Positions 18,910 to 29,901 of a DNA stretch of 64,000 nt are shown in pieces. Where the stretch lies: the NCBI RefSeq assembly GCF_015352955.1, contig NZ_JACYOX010000033.1, positions 1 to 64,000 on the forward strand, given 5' to 3'. This DNA is from Noviherbaspirillum soli (GTDB lineage Bacteria; Pseudomonadota; Gammaproteobacteria; Burkholderiales; Burkholderiaceae_D). The translations under genes were made by a program, and so were the position numbers. The number at the start of each line of letters is the position of its first letter. The stretch's first letter is position 1. The notes beneath the pieces are model-generated. The model did not search any database. It saw only the letters and a program-made list of their open reading frames with translations, and was not told the origin of the DNA.

Positions 18910-19794
18910 TCAGAGCTGCGCGACCAATGTTTTGGAACGGCGTGACGACTTGGCATGACGGGCGGCCTTGCGCTTGGGCGCGGGCGTCGCCGCGGCTTCC
19001 ATCATGGGTTCGCCGCGCACCAGGCGATGCAGATTCATCGCGTCGGCGGTGCGTATCACCGACTCGCGGGCATTGAGCAGCACCATCACGGTGGAGCGGC
19101 CGGCTGCCTTGACACGCATCACCAGGCAGCGGCCCGCCTCGCGGGTGAAGCCGGTCTTGGACAGGCGGATATCCCAGGCGCTGTTGCCGACCAGCCGGTT
19201 GGTATTGCGGTAATGGGTGGCGGCGCCCTCGACGTCGATCAGGTCGGCCGACGAAGTGGTCAGGCGCTCGATCTCGGGATACCGCCCGGCCGCCGTCACC
19301 ATCTTCGCCAGGTCGGTGGCGGTGGAGGTGTTATGCGGCGACAGCCCGGTGGGCTCCTCGATATTGGTGCGGCGCAGGCCGAGTTCCATGGACTTGTTGC
19401 GTACCGCCTGGCGGAAGCCGTCCAGGCCGCCGGGATAGGTGCGCGCCAGCGCAAAGGCGGCACGGTTGTCCGAGGACATCAGCGCCAGTTCCAGCAGCGT
19501 GCCCCTGGGGAAGGTGGCGCCCACCGGCACCCGGGACGAGCTGTGTTTCAGGGTGTCGACATCCTGCTCGCTGATCGTGACCGGCTCCTGCAGGTCGAGC
19601 CCGGCATCGAGCACCACCATCGCGGTCATCAGCTTGGTGAGTGACGCAATCGGAACGATGTCATTCGCATTCTTTTCGAGAAGCACAGCGCCGCTGTCCT
19701 CGTCGATCAGAAGCGCATGCCGCGAACCCAGCGATACTGCGCCGGCCGATACCGTGAAGCTCAACAAGGCCGTCACCAATGCTGTCTTGATCAT
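18910..19794 (-). CDS. pbpG: D-alanyl-D-alanine endopeptidase, PBP7/8 type (peptidase S11)
   Basis: 294 aa. After a signal peptide (residues 1-~19) come the three penicillin-binding motifs: SxxK at 51-54 (SLTK), SDN at 108-110, and KTG at 213-215. The enzyme cleaves or trims peptidoglycan cross-links in the periplasm. It lacks the long C-terminal domain of DacA-type carboxypeptidases; instead the C-terminus is a basic tail (PAPKRKAARHAKSSRRSK) that could bind peptidoglycan or membrane. The start MIKTALV at 19794 gives a proper signal peptide; a longer open frame upstream does not. An AT-rich gap lies on its 5' side. Confidence 0.88.
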   Translation of the reverse strand: MIKTALVTALLSFTVSAGAVSLGSRHALLIDEDSGAVLLEKNANDIVPIASLTKLMTAMVVLDAGLDLQEPVTISEQDVDTLKHSSSRVPVGATFPRGTLLELALMSSDNRAAFALARTYPGGLDGFRQAVRNKSMELGLRRTNIEEPTGLSPHNTSTATDLAKMVTAAGRYPEIERLTTSSADLIDVEGAATHYRNTNRLVGNSAWDIRLSKTGFTREAGRCLVMRVKAAGRSTVMVLLNARESVIRTADAMNLHRLVRGEPMMEAAATPAPKRKAARHAKSSRRSKTLVAQL

Positions 19795-20049
19795 TGCCGC
19801 ACCATAATTGTCCAAAAGAAAGAATGATATCGAGAAATTAGGTGCGATTATGAAATAAATAGTTTGATAGCAATAAAAATTTTCAACCAGGTGTCGGGCA
19901 TCAATCGGATTCGGCGCAGTCGAACGGGGCCGCCCAGAACATGGCGGTACGTACCGGATCAAACATTGCCCTGCTGCGCGCTGACACTGGCAGCTTGCTT
20001 TGCCTAGAATCGCGCTATCGGCATTTTTCTTTTTGCAACGATCATCTTC

Positions 20050-21216
20050 ATGCCGTCCAACGACATCGCTCCCCCACTGCTCCTGCATTCCAAGGCCCCG
20101 GCGGTTACCCAGCGCATTGCCAATCCCGTCAACTTCATCCTGCTCGGCGTGGTGTACGCCAGCTGGGCCGCCCGGGTGCCGGCGGTGCGGGACGCCCTGG
20201 AACTGAATGCGGCCGAACTGAGCTTTGCCCTGCTCGGCGGCGGCGCCGGCGCGGTGCTGTCCTTTCCGGTGGCAGCCGGCCTGGTGCGCTGGCTGGGCGC
20301 GCGGCTGGCTTCCTGCGCTGCCGGCCTGACGATGATGCTGTCACTGCTGTGCATTGCGCTGTCGCCGTCGCTGCCCTGGCTGGCCGCCTCGGTGTTCCTG
20401 TTCGGCGCGTCGACCAGCTGCTTCGACGTCTCCATCAATGCGCTCGGCGCCGTCAGTGAAAAGGCGGCCGGCCGCTCCATCATGTCCATGCTGCATGCCT
20501 GGTTCTGCGCCGGCGCGCTGGCCGGCGCCCTGCTCGGCAGCGCGGCGGCCAGCGCCGGCTTGCCGGTGCTGCAGCATTTCACACTGATCGCCCTGCCGAT
20601 GGCGGCACTGCAGCTGGTCAACAGCCGCTGGCTGCCGCGCGACGAGGCCGGGCCGTCATCGCACGCGCCGCTGTATGCGCTGCCGCATGGCCCGCTGGCG
20701 GTGCTGGGCGCCATCGGCTTTTTCGGCGCCATGGCCGAAGGATCGGTGGGAGACTGGAGCGGGGTTTATCTGAAGGACATCCTGCATGCCGCCGATGGCA
20801 CGGCGCCGCTTGCCTTTGCCGGATTCACCGGCATGATGCTGTTCGCCAGGCTCTTCTGCGACCGCCTGAAAGACCGGTTTGGCGCGCGCCGCGTGGTCGC
20901 CTGCAGCGCGCTGTGCGCGTCCGGCGGCCTGGGCCTGGCGACGGCGGCGCTGAACCTGCCGCTGACGCTGGCCGGCTTTGCGCTGACCGGCGCCGGCCTG
21001 GCCGCGGTTTTCCCCTTTGTATTCAGCGCCGGCGGCCGCCATGGGCCAACCGCGCTGGCAGGCGTTGCGACGCTGAGCTACAGCGGCAGCCTGCTCGGTC
21101 CGCCCGTGATCGGGATGATCGCCCACAGCCAGGGCATGCAGGCCGCGATCGGCTTCCTGGCCCTGGTCTGCGTCGCCATTTCGCTGGCATCGCTGAAGGC
21201 GTCGGCGCTGGACTAG
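20050..21216 (+). CDS. Major facilitator superfamily transporter, YbjJ-like
   Basis: 388 aa with about 12 hydrophobic segments (for example FILLGVVYASWAARVP near 30, and LAGFALTGAGLAAVFPFVFS late). The spacing suits an MFS permease in the inner membrane, and the sequence style resembles YbjJ-type sugar-proton symporter-like proteins. No substrate can be assigned. The next gene, a trehalose-forming TreZ, starts 45 bp downstream on the same strand, so a link to sugar metabolism is possible but only inferred. The start ATG at 20050 follows a poor ribosome site. Confidence 0.83.
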   Translation: MPSNDIAPPLLLHSKAPAVTQRIANPVNFILLGVVYASWAARVPAVRDALELNAAELSFALLGGGAGAVLSFPVAAGLVRWLGARLASCAAGLTMMLSLLCIALSPSLPWLAASVFLFGASTSCFDVSINALGAVSEKAAGRSIMSMLHAWFCAGALAGALLGSAAASAGLPVLQHFTLIALPMAALQLVNSRWLPRDEAGPSSHAPLYALPHGPLAVLGAIGFFGAMAEGSVGDWSGVYLKDILHAADGTAPLAFAGFTGMMLFARLFCDRLKDRFGARRVVACSALCASGGLGLATAALNLPLTLAGFALTGAGLAAVFPFVFSAGGRHGPTALAGVATLSYSGSLLGPPVIGMIAHSQGMQAAIGFLALVCVAISLASLKASALD

Positions 21217-21261
21217 CCAGACGACACGAATCCCATTGATAAATGCACCGGAGTCATTTTC

Positions 21262-23127
21262 ATGCTTACCCAAGACCTGCCCGACAGGGCCCTCTCCGAC
21301 ATCCCCTCCACCACCTACGGCGCCACGCTGCTGGCGCCCGGCCTGACCAGCTTCCGGTTCTGGGCGCCCAACGCCGGCCGGGTCGACATCGTGCTCGACC
21401 ATGGCGAACGCAGCATTGCGATGCAGGCGCTGGCCGACGGCTGGTTCGAGGCCATCGTCGATTGCGGCGCCGGCACCCGCTACATGTTCTGCCTGGACGG
21501 CGAGCTGCAGGTGCCGGACCCGGCCTCGCGCGCCCAGGAAAACGATGCGCATGGCCCCAGCGTCGTGATGGACCCCGGCAGCTACCAGTGGCGCGACCGC
21601 GACTGGCGCGGCCGGCGCTGGGAGCAGACCGTTCTGTACGAACTGCATGTGGGCGCCTGCGGCGGCTTTGCCGGCGTGACGGAGATGCTGCCGGCGCTGG
21701 CGCGGCTGGGCATCACGGCGGTCGAGCTGATGCCGATCGCCGCCTTTCCCGGCAACCGGAACTGGGGCTACGACGGCGTGCTGCAATACGCGCCCGAAAC
21801 AAGCTATGGCACGCCCGACCAGTTGAAGGCGCTGGTCGACACCGCCCATGCGCTCGGCGTGCAGGTGTTCCTGGACGTGGTCTATAACCACTTCGGACCG
21901 GACGGCAACTACCTCAATGCCTATGCCCGCTCCTTCTTCCGCCATGACGTCGATACGCCCTGGGGCGCGGCGATCGATTTCAGGCGCGCCGAGGTCAAGG
22001 AGTTCTTTGTCCAGAATGCGCTGTACTGGCTCAATGAATTCCATATCGATGGCCTGCGCATGGATGCGCTGCATGCGATCAACGAGCAGGAATGGCTGCC
22101 CGAACTGGCCAGCGACATCCGCGCGCGGGTAGCATCCGACCGCTGCGTCCACCTCGTGATGGAGCACGAGGACAATGCGGCCCACCTGATGCCATCGGCA
22201 TTCAATGCGCAGTGGAACGACGACGGCCATCATGCGCTGCATGTGCTGCTGACCGGCGAGACCGAAGGCTATTACGCCGACTATGCGGAAGATGCCGCGG
22301 CCAAGCTGTGCCGCTGCCTGGAACAGGGCTTCATCTACCAGGGCGAGCCTTCGCCGCACCGCAACGGCGTGCCGCGCGGCCAGCCCAGCGGCCACTTGCC
22401 GCCGTCAGCCTTCGTACTGTTCCTCCAGAATCACGACCAGATCGGCAACCGCGCCTTCGGCGAGCGCCTGACCACGTTGACCCGTCCGGCCGCGCTGCGC
22501 GCCGCGATGGCCCTGCTGCTGCTGTCGCCGCAGATACCGCTGCTGTTCATGGGCGAGCCGGTGGGCGCCACCGAGCCGTTCCGCTATTTCACCGACTACA
22601 GCGATGAACAGCTGGCTGAGGCCGTGCGGGAAGGCCGGCGCAGCGAGTTCGCCGCATTCGACGCCTTCGAGGACCCGGAAACCCGGGCCGCGATTCCCGA
22701 CCCGAACGACGCTAGCACCTTCGAAGCGTCGATACCCGCCACCATCACCGACACCGACCTCAGCGCCAACCGCCGTCGCTGGCTGAAATGGACGCGCTCG
22801 CTGCTGGCCGCCCGGCATGCCCACATCATCCCGCGCCTGGCCGGCTGCAGCGCCGACCGCGCCCGGGTGCTCGGCAGCCATGCGGTGGAAGCGCGCTGGA
22901 AGCTGGGCGACGGCACGCTGCTGCAGATCGCGGTGAACCTGTGCGACAGCCCCATCCCTTATCAGATGGATGCGCTGCCCCACGAACTGGAGAACATGCT
23001 GCTGTTCGAAACCCCGGGCGCGCTGCTGGGCATGCGGAATGGGGTGCTGCCCGGCGACGGCCTGGTTGCCCTGCTGATACCCTCTGCGTCTGCGCAAGCC
23101 GTCGCGGGGCAAATCGATGTAGCCTGA
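21262..23127 (+). CDS. treZ: Malto-oligosyltrehalose trehalohydrolase
   Basis: 621 aa, GH13 family. It releases trehalose from maltooligosyl-trehalose made by TreY. An N-terminal beta-sandwich (FRFWAPNAGRVDIVL) precedes the barrel. Barrel motifs are intact: VELMPIAAFPGNRNWGYDG, DVVYNHFGPDGNYL, the nucleophile region IDGLRMDALHAI (Asp near 265), the acid region LVMEHEDNA (Glu near 301) and NHDQIGNR. Neither treY nor glgX nor treS is present in this window, so the partner must lie elsewhere. It is preceded by the MFS gene and followed 72 bp later by an alpha/beta hydrolase. Confidence 0.93.
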   Translation: MLTQDLPDRALSDIPSTTYGATLLAPGLTSFRFWAPNAGRVDIVLDHGERSIAMQALADGWFEAIVDCGAGTRYMFCLDGELQVPDPASRAQENDAHGPSVVMDPGSYQWRDRDWRGRRWEQTVLYELHVGACGGFAGVTEMLPALARLGITAVELMPIAAFPGNRNWGYDGVLQYAPETSYGTPDQLKALVDTAHALGVQVFLDVVYNHFGPDGNYLNAYARSFFRHDVDTPWGAAIDFRRAEVKEFFVQNALYWLNEFHIDGLRMDALHAINEQEWLPELASDIRARVASDRCVHLVMEHEDNAAHLMPSAFNAQWNDDGHHALHVLLTGETEGYYADYAEDAAAKLCRCLEQGFIYQGEPSPHRNGVPRGQPSGHLPPSAFVLFLQNHDQIGNRAFGERLTTLTRPAALRAAMALLLLSPQIPLLFMGEPVGATEPFRYFTDYSDEQLAEAVREGRRSEFAAFDAFEDPETRAAIPDPNDASTFEASIPATITDTDLSANRRRWLKWTRSLLAARHAHIIPRLAGCSADRARVLGSHAVEARWKLGDGTLLQIAVNLCDSPIPYQMDALPHELENMLLFETPGALLGMRNGVLPGDGLVALLIPSASAQAVAGQIDVA

Positions 23128-23199
23128 CTTCAACAGGAACTTGCCTAAGACACAAGGGTCACAAGGCCAATCACGGACTTACTTCAACCAGACTGCTCG

Positions 23200-24252
23200 A
23201 TGCCGAACTTAAAATACAACGACACCGTCAGGCAGGTAGGCGGCGCCCTCCTCGCCACCGGCGCGGTGCTGGCGGCTTCTGCCCTCTACGCGCAGCTGCG
23301 CACCCGCCAGGCCGAACGCAACAATCCGCCGCAGGGCGAATTCATCGATATCGACCGCGTGCGGCTGCATTACATCGACCGCGGCACCGGCCCGGCCGTC
23401 GTGCTGGTGCATGGCAATGGCAGCATGATCCGGGATTTCGAGCTCAGCGGCATCGTCGACCGGCTCGCCCAGACCAACCGGGTGATCGTCTTCGACCGCC
23501 CCGGCTATGGCCACAGCGACCGTCCCGACTTCCGCAACTTCGACCCGCGCTCGCAGGCCGCCCTGCTGCGCCGTGCGCTGCTGCGGCTACACGTCGAAGA
23601 CCCGGTGATCGTGGGCCATTCCTGGGGCACCCTTGTAGCCTTGTGGATGGGCATCATGCATCCGAATGCGATCCGCGGCCTGGTGCTGATGTCAGGCTAT
23701 TACTATCCATCGCTGCGGCTGGATGTGCCCATCCTGTCGCTGCCGGCGGTGCCTTACCTGGGCACCTTCCTGCGCTACTCGATCTCGCCGGTGATGAGCC
23801 GCCTGATGTGGCCGCTGATCAAGCGTCGCATCTTCGGCCCGCCCGCCACGCCGGAGCCGTTCGCCTCCCAATATCCGGTATGGATGGCCTTGCGGCCCGG
23901 GCAGCTGTATGCAAGCGCCAGCGAAACCGCGATGATGCAGGGCGCCGCCAGCGAACTGGCGCCGCAGTTCGAGCGCCTGAAGGTGCCCGTGACCCTGGTG
24001 GCCGGCGGCGCCGACCGCCTGGTATCGACCAAGGCGCAGACGCAGCGGCTGCACAAGGCGATCCGCACCAGCAAGCTGCACCTGGTCAAGGGCGCCGGCC
24101 ACATGGTGCATCATGAAGCGCCCGATGAAGTCGTCATGGCCATCCGCGAGGCGCTGAAGGAACCCGCGCCCAGCCAGCCACGCTTGTCCGGCGCGGCCAA
24201 CACAACCGCCCATGACCTGTACGGCACCCACAAGGGCGTCTCACATGGCTGA
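23200..24252 (+). CDS. Alpha/beta hydrolase with N-terminal membrane anchor
   Basis: 350 aa. A hydrophobic stretch (VGGALLATGAVLAASALYAQL, ~14-34 in two parts) looks like an uncleaved signal anchor. The hydrolase fold follows with VLVHGNGS (oxyanion region), the nucleophile elbow GHSWG (Ser near 141), and the catalytic histidine region GAGHMVHH near 298. The acid is probably the Asp in AGGADRLV. The substrate is unknown; esterase or haloalkane-dehalogenase-like activity are both possible by fold. Its stop overlaps the start of the next gene by 8 bp, indicating translational coupling. Confidence 0.85.
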   Translation: MPNLKYNDTVRQVGGALLATGAVLAASALYAQLRTRQAERNNPPQGEFIDIDRVRLHYIDRGTGPAVVLVHGNGSMIRDFELSGIVDRLAQTNRVIVFDRPGYGHSDRPDFRNFDPRSQAALLRRALLRLHVEDPVIVGHSWGTLVALWMGIMHPNAIRGLVLMSGYYYPSLRLDVPILSLPAVPYLGTFLRYSISPVMSRLMWPLIKRRIFGPPATPEPFASQYPVWMALRPGQLYASASETAMMQGAASELAPQFERLKVPVTLVAGGADRLVSTKAQTQRLHKAIRTSKLHLVKGAGHMVHHEAPDEVVMAIREALKEPAPSQPRLSGAANTTAHDLYGTHKGVSHG

Positions 24253-24745
24253 TCCGATTCTCAAGGTCGCGCTGCGCGCGCTGGCTTCCGGGACCGTGGC
24301 CGGCATCACCACCGCGGCCACTGCGGCCGCCGCCGGCAAGCGCGAGGACAATTCCTATGCCGCGCCGATCAATGCCACCAGCCATATCGTCTGGGGCGAC
24401 AAGGCCGCGGCGCAGGATGCCCCATCATTGAAATACACGCTGACCGGCTTCCTGCTCAATCATGCGTCGGCCGTGTTCTGGGCGATGTTCTATGAAAAGC
24501 TGTTCGGCCGCCGCCGCCGCGTGCCGGGGGCAAGCGACAGCCTCGTCAGGCCCTTGCTGGGCGCGGCTGCCGTCAGCGCCGGCGCCTACCTGACCGACTA
24601 CTATCTGGTGCCCAAGCGATTCACGCCGGGCTATGAGAAGAGGCTCTCCGGCCAGTCCATGACCGCAATCTATGGAATGCTGGCGCTGGGCCTGGTGGCC
24701 TATGACCTGTTCGACGCCGCCCACCCGCGGCGCAAGGCGACCTAA
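24245..24745 (+). CDS. Small membrane protein of unknown function
   Basis: 166 aa. Hydrophobic segments appear at ~10-30 (ALASGTVAGITTAATAAAA), ~64-80 (TGFLLNHASAVFWAMFYEKLF), ~100-118 (LLGAAAVSAGAYLTDYYLV) and ~140-156 (IYGMLALGLVAYDLF). This gives about four membrane helices. A basic loop (FGRRRRVPG) lies between helices two and three. I recognise no named family. The ATG at 24245 lies inside the end of the hydrolase gene, so the two proteins are probably made together and may act in the envelope as a pair. Confidence 0.72.
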   Translation: MADPILKVALRALASGTVAGITTAATAAAAGKREDNSYAAPINATSHIVWGDKAAAQDAPSLKYTLTGFLLNHASAVFWAMFYEKLFGRRRRVPGASDSLVRPLLGAAAVSAGAYLTDYYLVPKRFTPGYEKRLSGQSMTAIYGMLALGLVAYDLFDAAHPRRKAT

Positions 24746-24845
24746 CCGCGCCGCAGCTAGGGACGCGTGCGGGCCAACTGGCCCGGGGGCGCTGTAGAGA
24801 CTGTCATGGCGGCTTCCAGCCCTGTCCTGAGGCTCATCACAGGCT

Positions 24846-25271
24846 CTATGACTGCCGGGCCTCGCCTTCGGCAAGCGACTGCGCCAGCGTTGCCCGCAGC
24901 TTCCGATAAGGGTTTTCGGGCTGTTCGTCGGTCTGCATCTGGGACAGGTTGAACAGGCCGTTTGCGCCCAGTGTTTTCATCGCTGTGCGGATACCGCGGG
25001 TGATCGCGCTCGACAGCATCCCTTCGTCCCTCAGCACGCCCCAGAACGGGATGGCGCGCAGCGCCTCCTCTGCCTTGACGTACTTGAGAAGGTCGAACAT
25101 GCGGCCATCGTCGAAATGTACGCCACAGGCGATCATATCGACATCGCGCGTCAGCGCCGCCTGCGCTTCCTGAAGCGATGTGCACATGACCAGGTCGAAT
25201 TCGTCGCCCATCACCTCGCGCATCAGCCCGGCGTCCTCCGGGCGAATGGCAACAACGATCCTGTATTTCAT
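24846..25271 (-). CDS. Receiver-like protein lacking the phospho-acceptor aspartate
   Basis: 141 aa. The pattern resembles a response-regulator receiver: IVVAIRPEDAGLMREVM at the start, then DVDMIACGVHFDDGRMFDLLKYVKAEEALR where strand 3 and helix 3 should be, and AIPFWGVLRDEG for strand 4. The residue expected to be the phosphorylated Asp after strand 3 is not Asp (MIACGVHF), so it would be a pseudo-receiver. The tail is charged and helical. There is no output domain and no kinase nearby. Function is unknown; the receiver resemblance is my reading and moderate in certainty. Confidence 0.6.
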   Translation of the reverse strand: MKYRIVVAIRPEDAGLMREVMGDEFDLVMCTSLQEAQAALTRDVDMIACGVHFDDGRMFDLLKYVKAEEALRAIPFWGVLRDEGMLSSAITRGIRTAMKTLGANGLFNLSQMQTDEQPENPYRKLRATLAQSLAEGEARQS

Positions 25272-25464
25272 GCCAGCTCCTCATCGGTGTTCGTGACGTC
25301 GACCGCGCCTCTTTCGACAGCCATGCAGGCGCGAGTGTAAAGTCCTGGCGGACCGATGTAAATCCGGATGGTTGTTCAGGCTGGCCGCAACGGCCGGCTG
25401 CAGGCATGACCGCCGCTTTTCGCGATGCAGGCCCGCGGCGCATGCATATCATTCGCCAAAGGAA

Positions 25465-25495
25465 AAAGGCCGGCTGACAATGTCAGCCGGCCTTT
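25465..25495 (-). terminator. Intrinsic terminator downstream of tRNA-Leu
   Basis: An almost perfect 15-bp stem (AAAGGCCGGCTGACA with its complement, single-base centre) lies just 3' of the tRNA on the minus strand, and a T-run follows in that direction. Confidence 0.8.
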
Positions 25496-25502
25496 CAAAT
25501 TG

Positions 25503-25587
25503 TGGTGCCCACGGAGGGACTCGAACCCCCACACCTCGCGGCACATGGACCTGAACCATGCGCGTCTACCAATTCCGCCACGTGGGC
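25503..25587 (-). tRNA. tRNA-Leu (anticodon CAG)
   Basis: 85 nt including an encoded CCA end. The acceptor arm GCCCACG pairs with CGTGGGC. The D-arm region contains GGTAGACGC. The anticodon loop TTCAGGT carries CAG, and the T-arm has GGGTTCGAGTCCC. A long variable arm (GTGCCGCGAGGTGT) is typical of leucine tRNA. It decodes CUG, the dominant leucine codon in the genes of this window. Confidence 0.95.
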
Positions 25588-25736
25588 TTCGCTTCGCGCT
25601 GCTGCCTGTTTCTGCTTCAGCGCTTGCGGAGAGCCAGAACTATATAGAACATACGGTAACCGGTCAATGCTTTGGCAACATAATTTTTCCAGTTGCCCTG
25701 CCCTGTCCAGCATGCGTTGCGCCACAGGCCATCAAT

Positions 25737-25765
25737 AAAAAAACGCCGGACTTGATCCGGCGTTT
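25737..25765 (-). terminator. Intrinsic terminator after the phosphoribosyltransferase gene
   Basis: AAACGCCGGA (25741-25750) pairs with TCCGGCGTTT (25756-25765) as a 10-bp stem. On the minus strand it is followed by a run of seven T. It lies 20 bp after the stop codon at 25786 and probably ends the hisZ-purA transcript. Confidence 0.8.
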
Positions 25766-25785
25766 CGAGGCTACGGGCGCAGGGC

Positions 25786-26322
25786 TTATTTGCTCTCGCC
25801 CTTCTTCATCCAGGCCGACAGCTGGTGCGGACGCAGGCCGTCATATTCTTCAAACGGCTGGTGAATCCAGGGATTGGTGTCCAGGTACTGCAGGTAGAAG
25901 TCCGGACGCACCGAGGAGCAGGCCTTGCACCAGATCACCGCCGACTTCACTTCCGTTACCGCCGGGAAGTTGCTCTTCAGATGCGACTGCACCTGCTCCA
26001 GCGTGACGCCGGAATCGACCAGGTCATCCACCAGCAGCACACGGCCCGACAGGGCGCCGCGGGTCATCGTGATGTGCTTGGCGATATCCAGGTTGCCGCG
26101 CACCGTGCCCTCTTCCTCGCGGTAGGAGCTGGTCGACAGGATCGCCAGCGGCACGTCGAAGATGCGCGAAAAGATATCGCCGGGACGCATGCCGCCGCGC
26201 GCCAGGCACAGCACGTGGTCGAAGCGCCAGCCCGACTCATGCACCATCAGCGCGAGCGCCTCGATGGCGCGGTGATAATCATCCCAGGAAACCCAGAGGT
26301 CCTTGTCCGTAGAAACCGGCAT
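25786..26322 (-). CDS. Purine-type phosphoribosyltransferase
   Basis: 178 aa. The PRPP-binding loop VLLVDDLVDSG lies at ~95-105 and the preceding region has LARGGMRPGD, as in hypoxanthine/xanthine-guanine phosphoribosyltransferases. It should salvage a purine base with PRPP to give a nucleotide. It follows purA by 23 bp on the same strand, consistent with a purine role. Base specificity cannot be read with certainty, so I give no symbol. A terminator sits directly downstream, making it the last gene of the hisZ-purA unit. Confidence 0.85.
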   Translation of the reverse strand: MPVSTDKDLWVSWDDYHRAIEALALMVHESGWRFDHVLCLARGGMRPGDIFSRIFDVPLAILSTSSYREEEGTVRGNLDIAKHITMTRGALSGRVLLVDDLVDSGVTLEQVQSHLKSNFPAVTEVKSAVIWCKACSSVRPDFYLQYLDTNPWIHQPFEEYDGLRPHQLSAWMKKGESK

Positions 26323-26345
26323 TATTCTCTTCCTTCTTTGCAGAC

Positions 26346-28813
<2,468 letters not shown>

Positions 28814-29016
28814 GAACGAAGAAGTGATACGTAAAAGAGGAAAAACGGGTTCGACCTGCATGACAATGCCGACGGACCGATAACTCGGCGTCGGCATGGT
28901 GAACCGGGATTTCGTTAAAGCGGGCCCTGCATTTCGGCAAGGTCGAATGCCGGGCCGGCGGGTGCCGGCTCAGCCAAAGGCAGTATTGTTACCGAGACTA
29001 ACGATTCGCGCCAGTA

Positions 29017-29901
29017 TTACTTTTTGACGGAACCGCCATCGGCGCCGCGGAAATACCGGAAAAACTCGGTATTCGGGTCCAGCACCAGCAGGTCGCTGCG
29101 GCTGCGGAAGCTGCTGCGGTAGGCTTCCAGGCTGCGGTAGAACTTGAAGAATTCCGGATTCTGGCCAAACGCCTCGGCATAGATCTGCGACGCCTTGGCA
29201 TCGCCGTCGCCACGGATCGACTCGGCATCGCGGTAGGCTTCGGCCAGGATCACCGTGCGTTGACGGTCGGCATCGGCACGAATCTTCTCCGATTCGGCAG
29301 CGCCCGTGGAACGCAGCTCGTTGGCGACGCGGGCACGCTCGGATTTCATGCGCTCGTAGACCGAGTTATTGATCTGCTCGACGTAATCGACCCGTTTCAG
29401 GCGTACATCCAGGATCTCGCCGCCGATCTGCTTGGCCTCGTCCGACACCTTGGTGCGGATCGCGTCCATCACCTTGCCGCGCTCGCCGGAAATCACTTCG
29501 CGCACCGTGCGCTTGGTGATTTCCTCATTCAACGCCGCCTTGATGATCTGCGCCATCCGATCCTGCGCCCGGCGCTCGTCGCCGCCGAAGCTGACGAAAT
29601 AGAGGCGCGGGTCGGTGATACGGTATTTCACGAAGGCATCGACCAAGATGTTTTTCTTTTCAGCGGTAATGAAACGGTCCGCTTCCGGCGTGTCGAGGGT
29701 CAAAATGCGCTTGTCCAGGAACACCACATTCTGGAATGGCGGCGGCAGCTTGAAGTGCAGCCCCGGCTCGCTGATGACCTTCTTGACCTCGCCCAGCGCA
29801 AAAACGATTGCGTACTGACGCTGGTCGACGACGAACAGGGTAGAAAAGAGCAGGAACAGGGCAACCAGGCCCAGAACCAGCATGGTAAAGGCGCGGCTCA
29901 T
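29017..29901 (-). CDS. hflC: HflC subunit of the HflKC complex
   Basis: 294 aa, SPFH/stomatin family. One N-terminal membrane helix (FTMLVLGLVALFLLFSTLF) is followed by the SPFH domain (VDQRQYAIVFALGEVKK) and a long helical region (VYERMKSERARVANELR). With HflK it forms a large periplasmic cage around FtsH and restrains its proteolysis of membrane proteins. The ATG overlaps the hflK stop (ATGA at 29901), so the two are translated together. The C-terminus ends GADGGSVKK. Confidence 0.96.
   Translation of the reverse strand: MSRAFTMLVLGLVALFLLFSTLFVVDQRQYAIVFALGEVKKVISEPGLHFKLPPPFQNVVFLDKRILTLDTPEADRFITAEKKNILVDAFVKYRITDPRLYFVSFGGDERRAQDRMAQIIKAALNEEITKRTVREVISGERGKVMDAIRTKVSDEAKQIGGEILDVRLKRVDYVEQINNSVYERMKSERARVANELRSTGAAESEKIRADADRQRTVILAEAYRDAESIRGDGDAKASQIYAEAFGQNPEFFKFYRSLEAYRSSFRSRSDLLVLDPNTEFFRYFRGADGGSVKK

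Noticed and set aside
25495-25725. Small minus-strand frame across the tRNA region
   Set aside because: It reads through the tRNA-Leu gene and has no protein features.
28814-29016. Possible DUF2065 (YjeT-like) gene between hflC and hisZ, which many betaproteobacteria have here
   Set aside because: No frame in this gap gives the expected hydrophobic ~60-aa protein; the gene seems absent.
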